Positions 35,597-47,453 of a DNA stretch of 64,000 nucleotides are shown here, in pieces. Below the pieces are notes generated by a model. It was not told where the DNA came from, searched no databases, and saw nothing but the letters and a program-made list of their open reading frames with translations. The stretch lies in NCBI GenBank assembly GCA_910588035.1, contig CAJUPY010000005.1:11188-75187 (forward strand). Reading direction: 5' to 3'. Source of the DNA: an uncultured Muribaculaceae bacterium (GTDB lineage: Bacteria; Bacteroidota; Bacteroidia; Bacteroidales; Muribaculaceae). The translations under genes were made by a program, and so were the position numbers. Each line of letters opens with the position of its first letter. Position 1 is the first letter of the stretch.

Positions 35597-36463
35597 ATGA
35601 AAAAACTGTCTATATTCCTCGCATGTCTGGCCGCCATGATCGGCTTCACATCGTGTGAACAAGACCGCGATCCGGTTTTGCAGACGCCGACAAAGTTCGT
35701 GCTCAACACCCCCGCGTTCCAGAACCAATACTACATGCTGGCCCCGGGCAACACCTTTGAACTGACATGCTCGCAGCCCGACTACGGATACTCGGCTGTG
35801 ACCCAATATTCGGCCGAAGTCTCGCTGACCGAAGATTTCGCGAAATACGAATCGCTGAAAACCGTCACCACGTCGGCACGCATGGTGCTCGACGACGACG
35901 ATCTGGCGGTCGCCCTGTGCAAACTCCACGGGTTCGACAACGAGGAGACATATCAGGATCTCCCCGCCGGCAAGATCTATCTACGCGCCGTGGCCCAACT
36001 GTCGGGCGTCGACGGCTCGATGATCAAATCAAACCCCGTGGCCCTGAACTATGTGAAATTCTATTTCGCACTTCCCCAGGCCGGATACATCTACCTCGTC
36101 GGTTCGCCCGAAGGCTGGGCAGGTCCGGTAGAGGGCAATGCCGACCACTACGCCAAGTGGCGTCTGTTTGAGAAATCAGACGAGATCGGCAGCAAGGTCT
36201 ACTACGGCACCTTTGAAATGCCGGCTACCCCGATGTTCCGTTTCTACACCGCGCTGACCGGTTGGGACCCCGACTCCTACGGATCTCAGGTCGATGACGC
36301 ACCCGTCGATGTCGAGCTCGTGGCCGGAACAGCCGCAACCCCGGTTGTCAAAGGCAAGGGTAACTTCAACTTCCCCGGCATCACCGCGCCCTGCAAAATG
36401 GAACTCAAGGTAGACATGAGTGTGAAAAACAACTTCCTTCTCACCGTAACTGTAGTTGAATGA
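35597..36463 (+). CDS. SusE-like surface glycan-binding lipoprotein
   Basis: 288 residues. The lipobox is MIGFTSC-EQD (Cys ~20). Residues ~25-150 resemble the SusE N-terminal Ig-like domain (PTKFVLNTPAFQNQYYML, TFELTCSQPDYGYSAVTQYSAEVSL). The C-terminal half has the CBM-like segment YIYLVGSPEGWAGP and GTFEMPATPMFRFYTALTGW. It would hold glycans near the SusCD complex on the cell surface. Its last codon overlaps the next gene's ATG (ATGA). Confidence 0.8.
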   Translation: MKKLSIFLACLAAMIGFTSCEQDRDPVLQTPTKFVLNTPAFQNQYYMLAPGNTFELTCSQPDYGYSAVTQYSAEVSLTEDFAKYESLKTVTTSARMVLDDDDLAVALCKLHGFDNEETYQDLPAGKIYLRAVAQLSGVDGSMIKSNPVALNYVKFYFALPQAGYIYLVGSPEGWAGPVEGNADHYAKWRLFEKSDEIGSKVYYGTFEMPATPMFRFYTALTGWDPDSYGSQVDDAPVDVELVAGTAATPVVKGKGNFNFPGITAPCKMELKVDMSVKNNFLLTVTVVE

Positions 36464-37917
36464 TCATGAAAAAAATTATAGCACTATCAGCTCTGGCTCT
36501 ATGCCTTGGATTCACGGCCTGCGACAACTATGACGAGCCCAATCCGCCGGCACAGTCAAATCCGCAGCTTCCGATATTCGAGACCGACGGTCTCAAATTC
36601 AACCCGTCGACAGCTCCCCTCGACCTTCAGACCCTCAACGCCGAGGGTCTGGACGGACTGCTGGGCGACTTCACGGTGACAAACCTGCCCGAAGGCTACA
36701 CCGTCGAAATGGTAATGGATTTCTCGGCCGACAACAAGTTCACCGAAATCATTCCCCTCGAGACCGTGACAACCGAAGACAGCACTATCACAATCGTGCC
36801 CCAGGTGCTTTCTGACGCCTACCGCAAGGCTGTCACCAAAAACCCCTCCACAGCCAAGATCTACGGCCGTTTCGCCCCCTATGCCGTCAACGGAACCTCA
36901 AAGGTGCGCATCGGTGGTCCCGACCTCTTCTTCGGTCCGGTCGAGTACACCATAACCCCGATCAAACCGATCGAGATCGAGCAATCATACTCTCTTGTAT
37001 ACTCGACCGACGGAACGACATGGTCGACAGCCAACGCCATCGCGTTCACCCACGACCCGTCGACCGACGTCTACGACGATCCGAAGTTCTCCTTCATCTA
37101 CAACTTCCCGGCCGAGCTGACCGCCGCAGGTCTCTTCTGGCGCGTCGTCCCCGAGTCGACAATGAAGAGCGGTGACTTCACCAACGGAACTTTCTTCGGA
37201 ACAAGCGAGGAAGGCCAGTATGACGAAGAAGGCAAACTGGTGGAGAACAGCGCATTTGCAGGCGTCATCTTTAACGAAGGCCCGGTGATGTTCAACATCG
37301 ACATCGAGGCACGCACCTACAGCTTCTTCGCTGCGTTTGAGTCGTTCTACACCCCCGGCGGTGCCAACGGTTGGAGCTTCCCGTCGCCGTCGCTATTCAC
37401 GACCGACTACAAGAACTACTCCGGCTTCGTCCACCTCAACGGCGAGTTCAAGCTGAATCCTGAAGCAGGCTGGAACGGCAAGGACTTCGGTTGCCAGAAA
37501 CAACCCGAGTTCACCGAAAAAGATGGAATCTATGCCGGTGAGGGCGTTGCCGACGGCGGCGAGAACATCAAGGTGCCGGCCGACGCACTCTACTTCATGA
37601 CCCTTGATTATGCCACCCGCAAGTTCACCCTCAACTCAATCAAGGAACTTGGCATCATCGGCGGTTTCAACGGCTGGGGCAAGATCGAGCCTATGACACC
37701 CTCGGCCGACTTCACAACATGGACAATCACCCAGAAGATGTCGGCAGGCGACGAATGGAAATTCCGCGCCGACGAAAATTGGGACATCAACCTCGGAGGT
37801 AACCTCGACAATCTGACCGTAGGCGGTGACAACATCAAGTGTGCCGCTGCCGGAACCTACGAGATCACCCTCGACCTCACCACTTATCCCTACTCGGCTA
37901 CTGTGGTGAAAAAATAA
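36460..37917 (+). CDS. SusE/SusF-like outer-membrane glycan-binding lipoprotein
   Basis: 485 residues. Starts at ATG 36460 (overlapping the previous stop) or ATG 36466; both give the lipoprotein signal LSALALCLGFTAC-DN. The first 300 residues are Ig-like/beta domains; the C-terminal part has two SusF-type CBM units with the marks PGGANGWSFPSP, GGFNGWGKIEPMTPSADFTTWTITQK and WKFRADENWDINLGG, which in SusE/F bind starch-like alpha-glucans. The glycan here is not defined. It closes the four-gene SusC-D-E-F unit, which ends in a strong terminator. Confidence 0.82.
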   Translation: MIMKKIIALSALALCLGFTACDNYDEPNPPAQSNPQLPIFETDGLKFNPSTAPLDLQTLNAEGLDGLLGDFTVTNLPEGYTVEMVMDFSADNKFTEIIPLETVTTEDSTITIVPQVLSDAYRKAVTKNPSTAKIYGRFAPYAVNGTSKVRIGGPDLFFGPVEYTITPIKPIEIEQSYSLVYSTDGTTWSTANAIAFTHDPSTDVYDDPKFSFIYNFPAELTAAGLFWRVVPESTMKSGDFTNGTFFGTSEEGQYDEEGKLVENSAFAGVIFNEGPVMFNIDIEARTYSFFAAFESFYTPGGANGWSFPSPSLFTTDYKNYSGFVHLNGEFKLNPEAGWNGKDFGCQKQPEFTEKDGIYAGEGVADGGENIKVPADALYFMTLDYATRKFTLNSIKELGIIGGFNGWGKIEPMTPSADFTTWTITQKMSAGDEWKFRADENWDINLGGNLDNLTVGGDNIKCAAAGTYEITLDLTTYPYSATVVKK

Positions 37918-37954
37918 GGCACTATTCTCATGAGAACTTCGAGTTCTCGCTCCC

Positions 37955-37988
37955 GGGCCGTGCGTTTTATGACAGCACGGCCCTTTTT
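37955..37988 (+). terminator. Terminator of the SusC-D-E-F operon
   Basis: GGGCCGTGC (37955-37963) pairs with GCACGGCCC (37975-37983), then TTTTT. A smaller stem GAGAACT/AGTTCTC is just before it (37932-37948). Confidence 0.9.
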
Positions 37989-38004
37989 ATTATAACATAT
38001 CGAT

Positions 38005-38035
38005 TTTGAAAACTTAAAAATAAATCTTAAATTTG
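38005..38035 (+). promoter_or_regulatory. Promoter of the peptide transporter-GH2 unit
   Basis: TTTG (38005-38008), 19-base spacer, TAAATTTG (38028-38035), 33 bases before ATG 38069. Confidence 0.75.
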
Positions 38036-38068
38036 CGAAAATGTTAATTACTCATCACTTTCTGACTC

Positions 38069-39864
38069 ATGTTCAAAAACCAACCCGCAGGTCTCTATGT
38101 GCTTGCGCTCGCTAACACGGGCGAGCGATTCGGCTACTACACGATGCTCGCTATCTTTCTGTTTTTTCTACAAGCCAAATTCGGCCTTGATGCAACCTGG
38201 ACCGGCCAGATCTTCTCGATCTTTCTCGCAATGGTCTACTTCATGCCGCTTGTAGGCGGTTGGCTCGCCGACAAATGGAGCTTCAACAAATGTGTCGTCA
38301 GCGGCCTGGCAATCATGTTCGTGGGCTACGCCCTGATGTCGGCCCCGACTCCGGTCAAATCCGACACCTCGATGATGATTCTCTTCGCCGCGCTGCTTCT
38401 GATAGCCGTCGGAACAGGCCTGTTCAAGGGCAACCTGCAGGTAATGGTAGGAGACCTGTACAACAACTCGCGCTACGGCGACCGCCGCGATGCGGCCTTC
38501 TCGCTCTTCTACATGGCGATCAACGTCGGCTCGATGTTCGCCCCGAGCGCGGCGATCGCACTGAAAAATCTCGCGCTGACCAAAGCCGGATTCATAACCT
38601 CAAACCCGATGCTCGCCACTGTCTCCAACTGGTGTCTCGACACCGATGGTTTCACCCGCATGGAAGTCGGCGGCGAGCAACTCAAGACGATGACCGAATT
38701 CGCCATTCAGAACGGCATGGCCGAAGGCGGTGATCTCTCATCGTTCCTGACAGCCTACATGACCGACTGCGCGGCGCAGTGTGGCTGGGCGGCCGACTCT
38801 ATCATTCCGTTCGCCAACGACTACATCACGGCGTTCTCCACAGGCTGCACCTATGCTTTCGCTCTCGCCTGCGTATCGCTGATCGTCAGCTTCCTGATCT
38901 ATTTCCTCGGACGTCGCACCTATGCCCACGTCATAACCGACAAAAAAGCCGGCAATGCGGCCAACGCCTCCAATGACAAGGTCCCCGAACTGACTCCGGC
39001 ACAGACCCGACAGCGCGTCGTAGCCCTGCTGCTGGTGTTCGCTGTCGTGATTTTCTTCTGGATGGTGTTCCACCAGAACGGACAGACACTTACCGAATTT
39101 GCCAAGAGCTGCACCTCGACCGAAAGTTCAAGCTGGACACGACTCGGATTCAACCTCTGGGCACTTGTAGCCATAGCCGCAGGCGTCTACGCCCTCTTCT
39201 CGCTGATTCAGAGCACAACGGCAAAAGCACGCGCAGTCAGCGGCATCATTCTCACCGGCGTCATTGCCGTCGTGTGCTATCTCTATGACTCGACCCCTGC
39301 AACCGTAACCGACATCGACCCTGCGGTCTACCAGCAGTTCAACCCGTTTTATGTCGTAGCCCTCACCCCATTCTCCATGGCGTTGTTCTCATGGCTCGCC
39401 GCCAAAGGCAAAGAACCGTCGGCTCCGCGCAAGATCGGATATGGAATGGTCATGGCGGCCGCAGCCTACGGCATCATGGTTCTCGCATCGCTGAATCTCG
39501 TCGGCACAAACGGACAGGAATCGCCAAACTGGCTCATCTCGACCTACCTGCTGCTGACATTCGCCGAACTGTTGCTGTCGCCAATGGGAATCTCGTTTGT
39601 CAGCAAGGTTGCCCCGCCCAAACTCAAAGGCTCGATGATGGGCGGCTGGTTTGCCGCAACCGCTATCGGCAACTATCTTGTATCCATTCCGATGATTCTA
39701 TGGGGCAAGATTCCCGTCGCAGCCATCTGGGCAATCCTGATCGCCATATGCCTTCTCTCCGCTCTCTTCATTTTCTCAATAATGAAAAAACTTGAAGCGG
39801 CAACAGCCGACACCGACGCGACTGTGTCTGTAGATGATGAACTTGAAACAGTGGAGGCCGACTC

Positions 39865-39868
<4 letters not shown>
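38069..39868 (+). CDS. POT-family (PTR2) proton-coupled peptide transporter
   Basis: 599 residues with 12 or more hydrophobic helices. The family signatures are ANTGERFGYYTMLAIF (ExxER-type motif near the N-terminus), FSIFLAMVYFMPLVGGWLADKW, LFKGNLQVMVGDLY, and FSLFYMAINVGSMFAPS (the PTR2 signature). POT transporters import di- and tripeptides by proton symport at the inner membrane. The long cytoplasmic linker and extended C-terminus (TVSVDDELETVEAD) fit Bacteroidales members. It overlaps the GH2 gene by four bases and has its own promoter, so it is not in the Sus operon. Confidence 0.93.
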
Positions 39869-41664
<1,796 letters not shown>

Positions 41665-41668
41665 ATAC

Positions 41669-41694
41669 GGCCGGCCGCATTCACACGGCCGGCC
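41669..41694 (+). terminator. GC-rich hairpin after the GH2 gene
   Basis: GGCCGGCCG (41669-41677) pairs with CGGCCGGCC (41686-41694). No T tract follows, so it may only protect the 3' end or stop weakly. Confidence 0.55.
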
Positions 41695-41746
41695 TCCACA
41701 ACACCATTCTTACTGACATCTGCTAACAAACCTATAAATCATTATT

Positions 41747-43636
41747 ATGAATCGTTTTCTATCAACCCTGACGGCGTGTGTCGCAGGCGCACTGCTGATG
41801 ACCGCCGAAAGACCGCTGCTCGTCGGACACCGAGGCAGCAACATCGGACTCGAGAACTCGGTCGAGTCTTTCACCGTGGGAGCAAAACGCGGCTATGAGT
41901 ATCTTGAAACAGACTTCAAGGTCACTTCCGACAAAAAATTCGTCTGTACCCACGATGACAACACCACCCGTCTGGGCGGAACAAAGACAATCGCCTCAAG
42001 CACACTTGAGGCACTCCAGAGCGAGACGCTGACTCAGACACGCAGCGGTGTGAAATACACCGGACGCCTCTGCTCGGCCCAGGAATATCTCGACGTGTGC
42101 AAGCAATATGGCGTAAAACCACTGATCGAGCTGAAATGGGCCACCGGCGTCAACAACAACGACCAGTCAAACATTCCGCTGCTGATCAAACTCATCGAAG
42201 ACAACGGTTTCCGCGACAAATGCATCATTCTGACCTCGATGAAACCCTGTCTCGAATACATTCACAAAAACTACCCCGACATCAAACTGCAGTTCCTCAC
42301 CGGTGAATACTGGTCAAGCCACTTCGACTGGTGTGTCGCAAACAAAATCGATGTCGACATTCAGGCCGGATACTTCAACAAAGACGCCGTCAAGAGATAT
42401 CACGACAACGGACTCGTCGTCAACGTCTGGACCGTGAACACCGATGCGGCCTACCGCACATATGCAGAAATGGGTTGCGACATGATCACAACCGACAATC
42501 TCGACCCGAACAATCTTCCCGAAATCACGATTCTGCCGGATCCCGAGCCCGACACCGACGAGCCGCAACCTGTAGACCTCGCCTTTGAACGGCTCTGGAT
42601 TCTGAGCAACACCACCAACAACCACCCGGGCAACATCGACGGTTCGAACGCACAACAGGGAACTGCCGTCGACGGAACGTTCTATGTCAACAACTGCGTC
42701 GACAAAAAAATCTACATCTTCAACGAAACCGGACTCACCGGAGAGCTTGAAGGCGGTGCCGGCTGGGGTTGCGCACGCGACACCCACGGCAACATAGTCG
42801 TGCGTGACGACAAACTGACCGGAAACGAACACTCGTTCATCATCTATGCCCGCGGTGCCAAACCGGGCGACACTCCTGCGGCCCGCTTCACAGCGACTGT
42901 GCCGCTCGAAGGCCAGACCAACTTCATCAACGCCGACGGAAACCTGCTCGGCGCGGAAGGCGGACACATATATCTCTTCCCCAACAAAAAGACCGCAGTC
43001 AACATTCTGCCCGTCGCCGAGGGTAAACCCGCAACGGCCATTCAGTCTTACGGCATCACAATGACCGGATCGACTGCCGGATATGTCATTCCGTTCACCG
43101 GACGTCCGACACGCTGGCTCTATAACATCAGAGCGACCGGACTCGCCGAATACAACAATGGAAACTGCACCGACATCATAACCGGACGTGCCTCTACCAC
43201 CGCACCCAACCGCAACTCGACCGGTGGCGGCGCATACTTCAGCCTAAAAGGCAACAAGATTCTGATACACAACTCGGGCGCGAACTACCTCGGAGGTTTC
43301 ACTGTCAGAAACCACACCGCCGACAAAGTCATAACCTCGGTCGACCCGATCGGAACCCTCGGATATGTCTCAGGAGGCAACTACTCGACATTCAACTGGC
43401 TGATTCCCGAAAAAGTCAGCGACAGCGAGTGGCTCGTCTACCAATACTGCCCCGCAAACGGAATCGCATGCTACCGTCTCTACGACAAACTCTCCGGTGT
43501 CGAATCAGTAGCGACAGACAGCAGTGACGCTCCCGCTCAATATTTCAACCTTCAGGGCATCTGCGTCGAGAATCCCGGACCGGGTCTCTACATTGTCAAA
43601 CGTGGCAACAAGGTGACCAAGGAAATCATCAGATAA
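41747..43636 (+). CDS. Secreted glycerophosphodiester phosphodiesterase with C-terminal beta domain and T9SS-like tail
   Basis: 629 residues. Signal region: TACVAGALLMTA. Residues ~22-265 are a GDPD TIM-barrel: VGHRGSNIGLENS (catalytic His, Glu-Asn), ETDFKVTSDKKFVCTHD (metal Glu-x-Asp and second His), PLIELKWATG and VNVWTVNTDAAYRTYAEMGC. It hydrolyses deacylated phospholipid head groups. Residues ~275-580 are a beta-rich region of unknown role (YNIRATGLAEYNNGNC, GGGAYFSLKGNKILIHNS), possibly a propeller. The end QYFNLQGICVENPGPGLYIV is T9SS-like. The unit is single. Confidence 0.85.
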   Translation: MNRFLSTLTACVAGALLMTAERPLLVGHRGSNIGLENSVESFTVGAKRGYEYLETDFKVTSDKKFVCTHDDNTTRLGGTKTIASSTLEALQSETLTQTRSGVKYTGRLCSAQEYLDVCKQYGVKPLIELKWATGVNNNDQSNIPLLIKLIEDNGFRDKCIILTSMKPCLEYIHKNYPDIKLQFLTGEYWSSHFDWCVANKIDVDIQAGYFNKDAVKRYHDNGLVVNVWTVNTDAAYRTYAEMGCDMITTDNLDPNNLPEITILPDPEPDTDEPQPVDLAFERLWILSNTTNNHPGNIDGSNAQQGTAVDGTFYVNNCVDKKIYIFNETGLTGELEGGAGWGCARDTHGNIVVRDDKLTGNEHSFIIYARGAKPGDTPAARFTATVPLEGQTNFINADGNLLGAEGGHIYLFPNKKTAVNILPVAEGKPATAIQSYGITMTGSTAGYVIPFTGRPTRWLYNIRATGLAEYNNGNCTDIITGRASTTAPNRNSTGGGAYFSLKGNKILIHNSGANYLGGFTVRNHTADKVITSVDPIGTLGYVSGGNYSTFNWLIPEKVSDSEWLVYQYCPANGIACYRLYDKLSGVESVATDSSDAPAQYFNLQGICVENPGPGLYIVKRGNKVTKEIIR

Positions 43637-43686
43637 TAACAATCTGCCACAACAAATTCCGGTCGGGAGCAATGCCAGAATAAAAT

Positions 43687-43718
43687 TTTGCATTGCTCCC
43701 GGCTTATTCGTATCTTTG
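43687..43718 (+). promoter_or_regulatory. Promoter of pgi
   Basis: TTTG (43687-43690), 20-base spacer, TATCTTTG (43711-43718). It includes the first in-frame ATG-like upstream start at 43716, so ATG 43749 is the real start. Confidence 0.8.
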
Positions 43719-43748
43719 CACTATATTTTGAATAAACAACTGATAGAG

Positions 43749-45092
43749 ATGAAACAAATTCAAGTCAACATCAAAGACGTGGTCGGAAGCGTAAGCATGG
43801 CCGACATAAACAATCTCGCCGGAGAAGCAGCCGACGCAATTAACAAAGTAAACACCGGTTCAGGCGCCGGAAACGACTTTCTCGGTTGGGTAACACTTCC
43901 GACAGACACCAACGATGCCCTGCTGACCGACATCGAAGAGACTGCAGCACGTCTGCGCAACGACTGCGAGGCCGTCGTCGCTATCGGAATCGGCGGAAGC
44001 TACCTCGGTGCCAAAGCCGTGATCGAAGCTCTCTCTGACTCTTTTGCTCCCTATCACAAAATAAACGCAGGTGCCCCCGCCGTGCTGTTCGCAGGCCAGA
44101 ACATCGGTGAAGACTACCTTTCTGAACTGATGGCCTATCTCAACGGCAAGAAATTCGGCATCATCGTAATCTCGAAATCGGGTACGACAACCGAACCCGC
44201 CATCGCGTTCCGCCTCCTCAAAGAAATGCTTGAAACCCAACTCGGCAAAGAAGAGGCCGCAAAACGCATCGTCGCCATAACCGACGCCAAGCGCGGCGCG
44301 CTACGTCAGCTCGCCAATGAAGAAGGCTACAAGACATTCGTCATCGAAGACAATGTCGGCGGTCGTTTCTCGGTGCTCACTCCTGTCGGACTCCTCCCCA
44401 TTGCTGTCGCCGGTTTCGACATCAAGGCTCTGGTCGAGGGTGCCCGCAAAATGGAAAACGCCACCCGCGAGGCTGCCGAAGACAACATCGCGATGCGCTA
44501 CGCAATGACACGCAACGCTCTCTACCGCGCAGGCAAGAAAATTGAAATCTTAGTTAACTATAATCCCAAACTCCACTATTTCGGAGAATGGTGGAAACAG
44601 CTCTACGGAGAATCTGAGGGAAAAGACCACAAAGGAATATTCCCCGCAGCTGTCGACAACTCCACCGACCTTCACTCAATGGGCCAATGGATTCAAGACG
44701 GCGAGCGCACTATCTTCGAAACTGTGATCTCGGTTGAGGCTCCACGCCACGAAGTTGTGATTCCGACCGACGGGGCCAACCTCGACGGCTTGAACTACAT
44801 TGCCGGAAAACGAGTAGACCAGGTCAACAAAATGGCCGAACTCGGAACACGCATCGCCCACATCGACGGTGGTGTCCCCAACATTCAGATAACCGTTCCC
44901 GAACTTACCGAACTCTATCTCGGCGAGCTGATCTACTTCTTCGAGAAAGCTTGTGGAATCAGCGGATATATTCTCGATGTCAACCCGTTCAACCAACCCG
45001 GTGTGGAAGACTACAAGCGAAACATGTTCGCTCTGCTCGAGAAACCCGGATATGAAAAAGAAACAGCGGCCATCAAATCGAGACTCGCCTGA
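43749..45092 (+). CDS. pgi: Glucose-6-phosphate isomerase
   Basis: 447 residues from ATG 43749. It interconverts glucose-6-phosphate and fructose-6-phosphate. Motifs: AIGIGGSYLGAKAVIE (sugar-phosphate loop), IVISKSGTTTEPAIAFR (SxSG-type loop), FVIEDNVGGRFSVLTPVGLLP, and the C-terminal GVEDYKRNMF (catalytic Lys/His region with FEKACGISGYILDVNPFNQPGV). Length and pattern are those of bacterial short-form Pgi. Strong promoter and terminator frame the gene. Confidence 0.97.
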   Translation: MKQIQVNIKDVVGSVSMADINNLAGEAADAINKVNTGSGAGNDFLGWVTLPTDTNDALLTDIEETAARLRNDCEAVVAIGIGGSYLGAKAVIEALSDSFAPYHKINAGAPAVLFAGQNIGEDYLSELMAYLNGKKFGIIVISKSGTTTEPAIAFRLLKEMLETQLGKEEAAKRIVAITDAKRGALRQLANEEGYKTFVIEDNVGGRFSVLTPVGLLPIAVAGFDIKALVEGARKMENATREAAEDNIAMRYAMTRNALYRAGKKIEILVNYNPKLHYFGEWWKQLYGESEGKDHKGIFPAAVDNSTDLHSMGQWIQDGERTIFETVISVEAPRHEVVIPTDGANLDGLNYIAGKRVDQVNKMAELGTRIAHIDGGVPNIQITVPELTELYLGELIYFFEKACGISGYILDVNPFNQPGVEDYKRNMFALLEKPGYEKETAAIKSRLA

Positions 45093-45137
45093 GAACATCT
45101 TTTGAAATAGAAAAATTTCATACCTGAAACTCGCTCC

Positions 45138-45172
45138 GGAGGCCACATCAACCGATGTGGCCTCCCCTTTTT
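45138..45172 (+). terminator. Terminator of pgi
   Basis: GGAGGCCACATC (45138-45149) pairs with GATGTGGCCTCC (45154-45165), 4-base loop, then CCTTTTT. Confidence 0.9.
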
Positions 45173-45237
45173 ATAATCTTCATGACGCTCGGCGTCGATA
45201 AAATTCGTATTTTTGCAAAAAATATTCTCGCTGAAAA

Positions 45238-46548
45238 ATGATTGACAACACCACCTTCGGAACCCGCACTGCTCTCTTCCACACCTTTGGCTGCAAACTA
45301 AACTTTGCCGAGACATCGACTGTGGCCAGAATTTTCGCCTCCAAAGGAATCAGACGCGTGTCAACAGGCGAGACTCCAGACATTGTCGTGGTAAACACCT
45401 GCAGCGTGACTGAGCTGGCCGACAAGAAATGCCGGCAGACAATTCGCTCTTTCGTCAAACGTTATCCCGACGCGACCGTTATCGTCACCGGCTGCTATGC
45501 ACAACTGAAACCGGCCGAGGTAAGCGGCATTCCTGGCGTTGCTATCGTAGCCGGAACAGACCATAAACTCGAAATCGCGACTTTTCTCGACCAATGGCTC
45601 GAAGAACGCAAGCCACAGACAGTCATCACTCCGACCGCCGATATCAGATCATTCTCACCCTCTTGCTCGCGCGGAGACCGCACCCGATATTTTCTCAAGG
45701 TTCAAGACGGCTGCGACTATTGGTGCACGTACTGCACTATTCCGATGGCCCGCGGGCGAAGCCGTTCGGGAACAATCGACCAAATGGTCGCCCAGGCACG
45801 CGAGGTAGCCGCAGAAGGGGGAAAAGAGATAGTCATAACCGGCGTGAACATCGGCGATTTCGGCAAAGGCACCGACCAATGTTTCTTCGACCTCATAAAG
45901 GCCCTCGACCGGGTTGATGGAATAGAAAGGTATCGCATCTCGTCGATCGAACCAAACCTTCTGACCGATGATATAATCGATTTCGTGGCTTCTTCACAGC
46001 GTTTCATGCCACACTTCCATGTGCCCCTGCAATCAGGCAGCGACACCGTTCTGAAACTGATGCACCGCCACTACGACACCGCCCTGTTCCGCCACAAAAT
46101 GGAACGAATCCGTCAGGTGTTGCCCGACGCGTTCATCGGAGTAGATCTCATTGCAGGCGCACGCGGCGAAACCGCCGACGAGTTCCGACGTTCACGCGAC
46201 TTCGTTGACTCGCTGCCAATCTCGAGACTCCACGTCTTCCCCTACTCAGAGCGGCCAAACACCCGTGCACTGTCGATCGAACACGTCGTCAGCCAAGAAG
46301 AAAAAAACCGCCGCACACACATCATGCTCGCCCTCTCAGAGCGAAAACTCGACGAATTCTCGCGCCGCTTCATCGGGACCTCACGCCCGGTCTTGCTTGA
46401 ACACCCCAACTCGGCCCACCCCATGACAGGCTTCACCGACAACTACCTCAAAGTCACTGTCGACGCGCCTGCCGACCTCGACAACCATGTTGTCAATGTA
46501 AAACTTACAGCCCTCGACGGCGAGACAATCAACGGAGAACTGCTATGA
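45238..46548 (+). CDS. mtaB: tRNA t6A37 methylthiotransferase (MtaB-type radical SAM)
   Basis: 436 residues. It adds a methylthio group to t6A at tRNA position 37. N-terminal cluster Cys are in FHTFGCKLNFAE, VNTCSVTELADKK and VTGCYAQLKP; the radical SAM CxxxCxxC is DGCDYWCTYCTIPMARG; a TRAM-like C-terminal ending EHPNSAHPMTGFTDNYLKVTV is present. A -7 TATTTTTG is at 45208-45215. It overlaps the acyltransferase gene by 4 bases, starting a three-gene chain. Confidence 0.92.
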   Translation: MIDNTTFGTRTALFHTFGCKLNFAETSTVARIFASKGIRRVSTGETPDIVVVNTCSVTELADKKCRQTIRSFVKRYPDATVIVTGCYAQLKPAEVSGIPGVAIVAGTDHKLEIATFLDQWLEERKPQTVITPTADIRSFSPSCSRGDRTRYFLKVQDGCDYWCTYCTIPMARGRSRSGTIDQMVAQAREVAAEGGKEIVITGVNIGDFGKGTDQCFFDLIKALDRVDGIERYRISSIEPNLLTDDIIDFVASSQRFMPHFHVPLQSGSDTVLKLMHRHYDTALFRHKMERIRQVLPDAFIGVDLIAGARGETADEFRRSRDFVDSLPISRLHVFPYSERPNTRALSIEHVVSQEEKNRRTHIMLALSERKLDEFSRRFIGTSRPVLLEHPNSAHPMTGFTDNYLKVTVDAPADLDNHVVNVKLTALDGETINGELL

Positions 46549-47453
46549 CCCGACTGCTACACGGCCTGCTGCTCTTCATGCTGCACATCATCTCAAGGCT
46601 GCCGTTCACGATTCTATACCTGTTGGCCGACGTGATCGGATTCCTGCTGTGTCATGTCGTGAGATACCGCCGGCATCTGGTAGAAAAAAACATTGCCCGA
46701 TCATTCCCCGAAATGACTCCGGCCCGGCGGTCACAGATAGTCAGACAATTCTACCGCAATTTTGCCGACAACATAGTCGAGACAATCAAACTGCTCCACA
46801 TCTCCGACAGTGAGATCAGCCGTCGAATGGAATTTGTCAACGTCGAACACATAGACCGCCTGCTTGCCGGCCAACGTTCAATTGTCGCCTATTTCTCCCA
46901 CTGCGGAAACTGGGAATGGGCCCCGTCGGTGACACTTCACACCCGCCGGCGTCCGGGCGATGGTGTCGAGTTCTGTCAGGTCTACCGCCCGTTGCGAAAC
47001 CAATGGTTCGACTCAATGATGCTCAAGATCAGAAGCCGGTTCGGCTCGCTGTCGTTCAAAAAGACATCGGTTCTGCGCGATCTGCTGAAACTCAGACGCG
47101 ACGGCATCACCTCCATAACAGGCTTCATGAGCGACCAGAAACCAAGTCATGGCGACCCGATTCACGTGATCAGTTTCCTCAACCGTCCGACAGCCGTGAT
47201 CACCGGGACTGCCACTCTCGCCAACCGGTTGGCAATGGCAGCCGTCTACTGGGACATGGAAAAAATATCGCGCGGACACTACCGAATAACAGTCCGGCCC
47301 ATGACCGACGACGCCTCAACCTGTGATCCACTCGACCTGACCGACCGCTATTTCAAGATGCTCGAGCAGACAATTCGCCGCGATCCCGCCATCTGGCTTT
47401 GGACACACAACCGTTGGAAACACAAAGTCTCTTTTGAAGATAACAAGAAATGA
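46545..47453 (+). CDS. Lysophospholipid/lipid A acyltransferase (LpxL/HtrB family)
   Basis: 302 residues. N-terminal TM (ILYLLADVIGFLLCHV), then the conserved HX4E acyltransferase motif in FSHCGNWEWAPS, the region GFMSDQKPSHGDPI, and TLANRLAMAAVYW. These enzymes add secondary acyl chains to lipid A at the cytosolic side of the inner membrane. It overlaps both neighbours by ATGA, and lies with a GT2, consistent with envelope lipid/glycan work. Confidence 0.87.
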   Translation: MTRLLHGLLLFMLHIISRLPFTILYLLADVIGFLLCHVVRYRRHLVEKNIARSFPEMTPARRSQIVRQFYRNFADNIVETIKLLHISDSEISRRMEFVNVEHIDRLLAGQRSIVAYFSHCGNWEWAPSVTLHTRRRPGDGVEFCQVYRPLRNQWFDSMMLKIRSRFGSLSFKKTSVLRDLLKLRRDGITSITGFMSDQKPSHGDPIHVISFLNRPTAVITGTATLANRLAMAAVYWDMEKISRGHYRITVRPMTDDASTCDPLDLTDRYFKMLEQTIRRDPAIWLWTHNRWKHKVSFEDNKK

